Below are positions 1 through 5,267 of a DNA stretch of 15,686 nt, one piece after another (within the stretch, counting starts at the first letter, position 1; each line of letters begins with the position of its first letter). Below the pieces are notes generated by a model. That model saw nothing but the letters and a program-made list of their open reading frames with translations. It had not been told where the DNA came from and ran no database searches. Origin of the DNA: SZAS-103 sp038216155 (GTDB taxonomy: Bacteria; Pseudomonadota; Gammaproteobacteria; Xanthomonadales; Xanthomonadaceae); contig JBBQQH010000066.1 in assembly GCA_038216155.1 (NCBI GenBank), forward strand, positions 1 to 15,686, written 5' to 3'. The position numbers were made by a program, and so were the translations under genes.

Positions 1-239
1 GAGCAAATCGAGACGAATTCGATGCGCTTACTGTGGTTCGCCCTGTGCAGCTTGTCCAAGTGGCGATCGAAGCGTTCGAATTCGGTAAAGAAATCGGCTT
101 CGGGAAAGTGACTGTCGATGATTCCGACGGAATCATTTGGATCGTAGGCCGCGACCAATTGATTGCCTGTGGCTTTGATGGCCTGCATGTGGCGCGGCGC
201 GATATAGCCGGCGGCACCGATAAGTGCAAAATTCTTCAT
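1..239 (-). CDS. wlbA: UDP-N-acetylglucosaminuronate 3-dehydrogenase (WlbA/WbpB), N-terminal part only
   Basis: Partial gene: its 3' end runs off the left edge, leaving about 79 residues. The start MKNFALIGAAGYIAPRHMQA carries the Gly-rich NAD(P)-binding loop (GAAGYI), followed by the family-specific stretches VAAYDPNDSVGII and FPEADFFTEFERFDRH, which I recognise as the WlbA/WbpB branch of Gfo/Idh/MocA oxidoreductases. In that family the enzyme oxidises C3 of UDP-GlcNAcA, the step before amination and acetylation to UDP-2,3-diacetamido uronic acids. It acts in the cytoplasm. It lies 79 bp after the polymerase gene with no terminator between them, so co-transcription is likely. The ATG is supported by the family N-terminus; only a weak GGAA lies upstream. 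Inference: the wlb/wbp aminotransferase and acetyltransferase genes should follow beyond the window. Confidence 0.9.
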   Translation of the reverse strand, partial: MKNFALIGAAGYIAPRHMQAIKATGNQLVAAYDPNDSVGIIDSHFPEADFFTEFERFDRHLDKLHRANHSKRIEFVSIC

Positions 240-318
240 GTGGGTTGTGTTCCGGATAATAGCGAATGGTTGAATCTGACATTTCAATCGACCGAACGAT
301 TATGGGGATAGCCTTGGA

Positions 319-1812
319 TCAGGAATGCGCCGAAGAATCCGCCGGATGTCTTGCCATTGAATCGTCATCATGGCGCAGCTCGCGCGCGCGTTTCGACTCT
401 GGCTTCGGCGCAAAGCGGGCGCTTGACAGCAATGCGCAACACAATCCAGTCAGCGCGATAATGGCGGTCTTTCGCAATGGGTAGTCAAGCCACGAGTGCC
501 CCAGCACGACGAGAATGGAAATCGTCGCGGCCCAGCCCAGCACCAGCGCCGGATACGGCCGGGTTCGCAGCGTCCAAGCCCGTGTTCCGCGCCAGGCGAA
601 CCAGGCAACGAACATGAGGATCAAGGCAACGCCCGGAATGCCGGTTTCCAGCCAGAGTTGGTGGTAGTCACTGTGGGCAAAGTTGGCATAACTCGAGCCT
701 AACTCGCGCTGCGGCATCACTGCTTGATAGGCCGACACGAATGTCCCCAAGCCCGATCCAAGCGGTCCAAAATGATCTGCTGCTTTCAGGGTGGTCGCAT
801 GGATTAGCCAGCGTGCATCGTCCACCGGATCCTTCTGAAATCGCACAAGCACGCGATCGACCCCGATCTGAACGGTCAACACGACAGCGAGCAGGCCGAC
901 ACCCGTGAGTGCGAGCATCACGCGACGCGCCAGGTTGGCCCGCAACAACATCGCGAAACTTCCAAGGATCGCCAGCGCGCCTAGAATCACTGCCACGCGC
1001 GACCCGTTGACGGGCAACGCGATCAACAAGCTGGCTATCGTCATAACCAGAAACAGCAGCCAGGCCACAGACACATACCGTCCTGCTACTCGACGTTTTA
1101 GCGCCGTCACCAGCAACGCGAACGCCAGCGGAATGGTCATCGCCAGCATGCAGGCCAGGTGATTGCGGTTCGAAAAAAATCCATCCGCAGCGAATTGTAG
1201 GTCGTTGCCATAAAACCGCAGGATGCCGTTCTGGCCACCCGCCACTTGCCCGACCTCAATCAACAACGAGAACAATGCAACGGCAAAAACCACGACGACC
1301 AGCCTGATTCGCTCTTGCTCGTTCATGACGCAGGCCGACAGATACGTCGCGATTCCAGGCAATACCCAGAACAAGGATCGTTCAGTTTCCGCCGGATTGA
1401 GCGAAAGCGCGTGCCATCCGCTGGCCTGAATGCCCGCCGTTGCCATTTCTTTAACCAGTTCGGCACGACCGCCCAGAGAATGCCAGATCGATGGGGGTAG
1501 CGGCACCAATTGCAATGCTGCCAGCAGCACGAAGCCGACCATCAGCATCAGCATCGGCACATCCCATCGGACAACCTGCGAGCTCGCGCGCCACACTGCC
1601 AGCAAGATCAAACTCAGTGATGCGATCTGCAGCACATAGTCCTGCAGGCCGCCTGGCCCACCGCCCAGAACGAGACAGCAAAACAGAAATGCCGACACTA
1701 GCCAGCAATACAGAGTGCCAGTCGAGGGTCTCGATAATGACGGCAGGGCTGACAAGGAAGCGGATCCGTATAAAGACAACGTAGGCGGGCCGCAACAGCT
1801 AGGCACCAGCAA
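319..1812 (-). CDS. Wzy / O-antigen ligase family membrane protein (polysaccharide polymerase)
   Basis: A polytopic inner-membrane protein of up to 497 residues with about ten or more hydrophobic segments. Family marks are GFFSNRNHLACMLAM (about residues 211-225), the PVNGSRVA stretch (267-274), a large loop with a Wzy_C-like pattern ending ANFAHSDYHQLWLETGIPG (376-394), and HSWLDYPLR (439-447). These are typical of the O-antigen ligase/polymerase superfamily. Because it lies in an export locus beside wlbA and not among lipid A core genes, I infer it polymerises undecaprenyl-linked repeat units in the periplasm; a ligase role is the alternative. The start is uncertain: no ATG exists before residue 88. 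The farthest in-frame start is TTG at 1812, with GTG at 1806, TTG at 1779 and TTG at 1755 as alternatives and no good ribosome-binding site at any. The first ~30 residues (Cys/Pro/Ser-rich) may not be translated. Confidence 0.82.
   Translation of the reverse strand: MLVPSCCGPPTLSLYGSASLSALPSLSRPSTGTLYCWLVSAFLFCCLVLGGGPGGLQDYVLQIASLSLILLAVWRASSQVVRWDVPMLMLMVGFVLLAALQLVPLPPSIWHSLGGRAELVKEMATAGIQASGWHALSLNPAETERSLFWVLPGIATYLSACVMNEQERIRLVVVVFAVALFSLLIEVGQVAGGQNGILRFYGNDLQFAADGFFSNRNHLACMLAMTIPLAFALLVTALKRRVAGRYVSVAWLLFLVMTIASLLIALPVNGSRVAVILGALAILGSFAMLLRANLARRVMLALTGVGLLAVVLTVQIGVDRVLVRFQKDPVDDARWLIHATTLKAADHFGPLGSGLGTFVSAYQAVMPQRELGSSYANFAHSDYHQLWLETGIPGVALILMFVAWFAWRGTRAWTLRTRPYPALVLGWAATISILVVLGHSWLDYPLRKTAIIALTGLCCALLSSARFAPKPESKRARELRHDDDSMARHPADSSAHS
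1767..1795 (-). promoter_or_regulatory. Possible sigma70 promoter inside the annotated 5' end of the polymerase gene
   Basis: On the minus strand TTGCGG (1795-1790) and TATACG (1772-1767) are separated by 17 bp. A strong terminator just upstream (1845-1877) means the polymerase gene needs its own promoter, so a promoter in this stretch would make sense. If real, the first residues of the longest reading frame are untranslated and translation starts at TTG 1755 or further in. The hexamer matches are only moderate. Confidence 0.22.
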
Positions 1813-1844
1813 TCGACAAAGCTTGTGGGTGCACGCGGAGCAAC

Positions 1845-1877
1845 AAAAAAGCCAAGCCGCTCAGTGGCGGCTTGGCT
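1845..1877 (-). terminator. Strong Rho-independent terminator after the FecR-like gene
   Basis: Read on the minus strand, a perfect 11-bp stem AGCCAAGCCGC / GCGGCTTGGCT encloses the 6-nt loop CACTGA and is followed by six T. It begins about 26 nt after the stop codon of the small secreted protein gene. This is the best terminator in the window and separates that gene from the polymerase gene. Confidence 0.93.
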
Positions 1878-1903
1878 CAATTTGATGCGTAATCAGTGAT
1901 TGA

Positions 1904-2347
1904 TCAGGGAAGGCTGACGCCATCCGCTTTATTATTGTTGTTGACGACGACCGTCGCGACAATAACTGCAGTCAGAACACCGGCAATCCAGACCCATTGG
2001 ACTTCTGAGGCCTCGTGAGCAGCGGTATCACCCACTGCTTCCGCATACATTGGTCCGACCTTGCGAGCGCTTTTGCCACATTTTGCCGTATTGATATCGA
2101 CCATCGAGCCGGACTTTACGTTGGCGATGCAACCGTTGGCGTAGGTAATGGTGGCGGTACCGCCTTCCATGACCATGACCCGATCGCCCTGCTTCAGCGA
2201 CTGACCGGCTTTAGCGCTGACAAACTGCTTGCCGGAGTTCACCATCACCGTACCTTTCTGGCCCGTCAAAGTGACTTCGGAGTCGCCGGCATAAGCGACC
2301 GATGCGCACATCAGGGCGGCTGAAATCAACAAGGTTGCGCGGATCAT
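1904..2347 (-). CDS. Small secreted FecR-like domain protein with C-terminal membrane anchor
   Basis: 147 residues. A signal peptide is clear: MIRATLLISAALMCASVAYA, with predicted cleavage after AYA (residue 20). Residues about 24-86 have the pattern of a FecR-type beta domain: G-T-V-M-V, A-G-Q-S-L-K-Q-G-D-R-V, G-G-T-A-T-I-T-Y-A-N-G, then V-K-S-G-S. Two cysteines (73 and 90) could form a disulphide. A hydrophobic segment at 116-135 precedes the polar tail NNNNKADGVSLP, so the mature protein is probably anchored in the inner membrane facing the periplasm. AAGGGAA lies 5 nt before the ATG. It has a candidate promoter upstream and a strong terminator downstream, so it may be a monocistronic unit inside the polysaccharide locus. 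I do not know its function; FecR similarity is by pattern only and no sigma factor/FecI partner is nearby. Confidence 0.85.
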   Translation of the reverse strand: MIRATLLISAALMCASVAYAGDSEVTLTGQKGTVMVNSGKQFVSAKAGQSLKQGDRVMVMEGGTATITYANGCIANVKSGSMVDINTAKCGKSARKVGPMYAEAVGDTAAHEASEVQWVWIAGVLTAVIVATVVVNNNNKADGVSLP

Positions 2348-2436
2348 GGGAGTTCCCTTTGTTTGCGTGCCGATGGATGGCGGAATCGTAATATTGAAGC
2401 AAGCAACAACCTATTGCGAGTGCCTGCAAAGACGAA

Positions 2437-2464
2437 GTTACATCAAAACACTTCCCGTTTGCAA
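2437..2464 (-). promoter_or_regulatory. Candidate sigma70 promoter for the FecR-like gene
   Basis: The 155-bp gap 2348-2502 contains, on the minus strand, TTGCAA (2464-2459) and TGTAAC (2442-2437) spaced by 16 bp, about 90 nt before the ATG at 2347. Each hexamer matches consensus at four of six positions. The isolated gene with its own terminator makes an own promoter likely, but another site in the gap is possible. Confidence 0.3.
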
Positions 2465-2502
2465 GCTTTGTGTCGAGGCGGCCTTCCGTTCAGGGTCACG
2501 CT

Positions 2503-3771
2503 TCATTGATGCTTGACTGCAACAGGAGGGCTTTCTCCGGCAGGCTGCTTCGGGGGTGCGTCTAGTGCTTCATCTTGACGCTCAATGGAGAGACCAGTGG
2601 TCTCAAGATGGCCATCGATCCGGTCTCTTGCAGCCATCTGGAAGTGCAACCATTGCCCCCCGCATTGATCATCGGGCACATCGAACGGCACGTCAAAGGT
2701 CCGCCAAGGCTGAGTCCCGTTCAGCAAAGGCGAGGCAGCCAGGATTTGATGCCGCCGTTCGGCGCAGGTAATCACCCATTGCAGCCCCCGACTGGTGACG
2801 AGGTCGACTGAACGCATGCGGCCATGGAAAATGTAGTGCCCTTCACCGAGAGCGAGCTGCTGCTTGAGACCGTCGAAGCGCACGCGGGCCTGATCAAAGT
2901 CGACACTCAGCCCATTAGCCGAACCGTCGCTGAGCTGACCGATGCGCGCCTGCACTTGGACATCGTTGGCCAGTCTCCAGCCGAAACCAACGTCGGATGG
3001 GGGGAAGCGGAATTCGCCATCGAACACGTTACCAAGCACCTTCTGCTGGGCCGCAGTCAGCGACGCGACCCAGGTGACGTAGGCCGAGTTCCAGTCGCTA
3101 TCGCGAATCTGGCGATCGATCAGGAATGCGGTCTCGGCCTCAGACAGATGAAGACCATTGAAAATCGCTGCGACTGCATTGCCGTCGCTGACTTGCGTCG
3201 CCAGCACGCGCAGGAATGCGGTACGCCATGGCGGGCTCTCGGAGAGTGCGCTGATGAGTTCAGGCCTGGCTTGAGGCACGATCGCTAGCGTCACCATCCT
3301 GGGCAGCAGCAACGGCTGAAGTTTTGGCTGGATGCGCAGGATGAGACTGAACTCCTGCAGGGCCAAGCTGACATCACGAGATTTGAGGGCCCGGGTAACA
3401 AGCAGTCCATGTGTCGGCAAATCGAACGGCGCACGGCGTTCGGCAATCGCCAGCAAATCCGGAATGCGCGATTTACGATCTTGCGCAGCGTCCGCCATCG
3501 CCAGCACGCGATAGTTGATGCCGTCTAGCGGATACGCCCGAATCCCGCGAATGGCCATGCTGCGCGCGGTGTCATAATCGTTTCGTGCGATTGCACTTTC
3601 AGCCGCCTCCTCGAGGGCACGGGGCTCGTGCGGCCGCCAGGACAACGCTCTGGATGGCTGCGAGCGCGACCATTGATCTGCCAAACCGATCGTGAGGATG
3701 CGCCACGAGAGTGCGCCAGCGACTGCAACCAGCAGTGCAAGAGCAACCCGGGTCATCCGGCTACGTACCAT
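2503..3771 (-). CDS. Membrane-anchored periplasmic protein, helical (TPR-like) region plus beta-rich C-terminal domain
   Basis: 422 residues from the ATG at 3771. The upstream J-domain gene ends TGA overlapping this ATG (TGATG), which argues for translational coupling and for this start over one 13 codons further upstream. Residues 1-8 are basic and 9-30 form a single membrane segment, so the rest should be periplasmic. Residues about 50-245 are alpha-helical with TPR-like pairs (ALEEAAESAIARNDYDTARS, then AIRGIRAYPLDGINYRVLAM). Residues about 248-398 look beta-rich and aromatic (VFDGEFRFPPSDVGFGWRL, GHYIFHGRMRS, PWRTFDVPFDVPDDQCGGQW), like a carbohydrate-binding jelly roll, with two cysteines (336, 370) that could pair. 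The last 25 residues are Pro/Glu-rich. I do not recognise a named family. Context suggests an accessory role in glycan assembly or export; that is inference. Confidence 0.85.
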   Translation of the reverse strand: MVRSRMTRVALALLVAVAGALSWRILTIGLADQWSRSQPSRALSWRPHEPRALEEAAESAIARNDYDTARSMAIRGIRAYPLDGINYRVLAMADAAQDRKSRIPDLLAIAERRAPFDLPTHGLLVTRALKSRDVSLALQEFSLILRIQPKLQPLLLPRMVTLAIVPQARPELISALSESPPWRTAFLRVLATQVSDGNAVAAIFNGLHLSEAETAFLIDRQIRDSDWNSAYVTWVASLTAAQQKVLGNVFDGEFRFPPSDVGFGWRLANDVQVQARIGQLSDGSANGLSVDFDQARVRFDGLKQQLALGEGHYIFHGRMRSVDLVTSRGLQWVITCAERRHQILAASPLLNGTQPWRTFDVPFDVPDDQCGGQWLHFQMAARDRIDGHLETTGLSIERQDEALDAPPKQPAGESPPVAVKHQ

Positions 3772-5231
3772 CAAGGCGCGCTCTTGTGCATGATGCGCTT
3801 GATGCGCCATTCGCCGTCGTCAACCGTTGCCTCGATGGTGAGCCATCCTCTGACGGTTTCCGCAGGGGCGTCCTGCTTGCGCTGGATGATCGCCTCGAAA
3901 GGCCCACTGCCGATGATGCGGTCGGCGCTAGTCGTCCAGGCCAAGCGGTCGAGCTTGAGTTGCCGCGACAGCGTCGTGCTGAACAAGTGGTTGTAGTCTT
4001 CTGCAATCGCCTGCACGCCGCCGCGATTACTGACAGCGTCCACGCTGAACAATTGCATCATTGTCGGCAGGTCGCCGGATGCATAGGCACGTGCAAATGA
4101 TCGGGAAATGCTGCGTGTCGCATTTTGCGATGACTCGACCGCTGTGTCTGCGCTGGCAGCGGTCGATGCTCGATGGGGGCTGTCGGCGTCTGTCGCCGAA
4201 GCATTGGCAGTCGCGGCAACAGTGTTTTGCAGGTCCTGCCTCGATTCCTTGCGGTCTCGCGATTTGCGTCCGGAATCTGGCTGTAGAGGGACATCGGATT
4301 GCCGTTTCACCTGGGGCGAAGACGCAATCGGTGCGGCGCGAACAGTAGCCAATGGCGGTGCTGATGATCGCGGCGGCGGACGCGTCGTCGTTGACGCCGC
4401 TACCGCAGGCAAGGACATGCCGCGGACTACCGCACTTGCTGGCGAGCCCTTCGGCTGAATCGGAGCGCGCGCTGCTGCTTTGGTTTTTCTCGCAAGCGCT
4501 TGCTCACGCACATCGGCCAGGACTTGATCTGACGACGGGATCGCCTGCGGAAGCTGTGCATGCACCGCGGCCTGCTCTGCATCGGGTTGCGGATCGAAGG
4601 CAGGGATTTCCTGCTGTGTGACATACAACAGCGCGACCATAGCCACTGCTGTCAGTGCCAGTCCGCCCAACACCAGGATCGGCAAGCGGGTGGTCATGCG
4701 TGCCGATAACAGGGGGCGTGCTACAGCAACGGGTGCCGGCGTCAATCGCATCGCGCGATTGCGTTGCGTTGGTTCCCAAGGTGCCGAGTCGGCTTCGTCT
4801 AACGGCGCACTGACGTAGCTGTCGCGGCGGTCGGGTCGCAACGCCTGCCAGGCGCGGTTGACGCGATCGGAATACACCACTTCCCAGCGCTCGGATTGAC
4901 GATCCGGATGCAGCCAGCGCATCAGCCAGCGATAGTGATCCTTGATCTGCGCATTGGGCGCATCAGGATGCACGCCCAGCAATCGATAGGCATCGGAGGT
5001 CGCGGCAAACAGGACCTGCTGGATGTACAGGATGGCGGCGTCAACCAGGGTATCCGGCGTCTCGCCGGTGGTGTGCGTGGCGGTCTCCAGTGCGACCCGA
5101 TCGTTGGCGACAATCCGCAGCAACAACAACACGGCGGTGGGCAGCGGGCGTTCGTGCAACAGCGGCAGCCGTCCCGGCGCCCGATACAGGGCGATTGCCT
5201 GTTCCAGGGCGTCGGTCCCACCGCGCGTCAT
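3771..5231 (-). CDS. Membrane-anchored J-domain protein with periplasmic NTF2-like C-terminus, in an EPS locus
   Basis: 486 residues. Residues 1-78 are a helical region I cannot assign. Residues about 80-138 form a J domain: helix I AYRLLGVHPDA, helix II QIKDHYRWLMRW, the invariant HPD at 108-110, and helix III RVNRAWQALRPDRR. A basic stretch precedes a single membrane helix at about 183-205, so by the positive-inside rule the J domain is cytoplasmic and should contact DnaK. Residues 206-370 are a Pro/Ala/Ser/Thr-rich low-complexity periplasmic linker. Residues about 373-484 (SRSFARAYASGDLPTMMQLF ... GWLTIEATVDDGEWRIKRI) match the cone-shaped NTF2/SnoaL-like fold pattern. The ATG lies in the second copy of a 23-bp tandem repeat whose first copy holds the upstream kinase stop. 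The role is unknown; a chaperone cofactor for polysaccharide assembly is inference. Confidence 0.9.
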   Translation of the reverse strand: MTRGGTDALEQAIALYRAPGRLPLLHERPLPTAVLLLLRIVANDRVALETATHTTGETPDTLVDAAILYIQQVLFAATSDAYRLLGVHPDAPNAQIKDHYRWLMRWLHPDRQSERWEVVYSDRVNRAWQALRPDRRDSYVSAPLDEADSAPWEPTQRNRAMRLTPAPVAVARPLLSARMTTRLPILVLGGLALTAVAMVALLYVTQQEIPAFDPQPDAEQAAVHAQLPQAIPSSDQVLADVREQALARKTKAAARAPIQPKGSPASAVVRGMSLPAVAASTTTRPPPRSSAPPLATVRAAPIASSPQVKRQSDVPLQPDSGRKSRDRKESRQDLQNTVAATANASATDADSPHRASTAASADTAVESSQNATRSISRSFARAYASGDLPTMMQLFSVDAVSNRGGVQAIAEDYNHLFSTTLSRQLKLDRLAWTTSADRIIGSGPFEAIIQRKQDAPAETVRGWLTIEATVDDGEWRIKRIMHKSAP

Positions 5232-5267
5232 TGCCGTGTCAGCTCGCTCGTCATTGCCGTGTCAGCT
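5222..5267 (-). repeat. 23-bp tandem duplication at the Wzc-like kinase / J-domain gene junction
   Basis: On the minus strand copy 1 (5267-5245) and copy 2 (5244-5222) both read AGCTGACACGGCAATGACG and then AGCG or CGCG, a single mismatch in 23. Each copy contains CAATGACG, a stop/start ATGA overlap. The kinase stop TGA (5253-5251) is used in copy 1 and the J-gene ATG (5231-5229) in copy 2. An ATG in copy 1 would read only eight codons before TGA. Confidence 0.97.

Noticed and set aside
1698..1880. Alternative minus-strand ORF running through the terminator into the polymerase gene region
   Set aside because: It translates the terminator stem and ends inside the polymerase N-terminus; no motif. 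I considered a frameshifted polymerase start but the frame shows no membrane segment that would continue the protein.
1904..2347. FecR anti-sigma regulator of a FecI-type sigma factor
   Set aside because: The protein is far shorter than FecR, has a cleavable signal peptide with a C-terminal anchor, and there is no sigma-factor gene beside it; only the beta-domain pattern is FecR-like.
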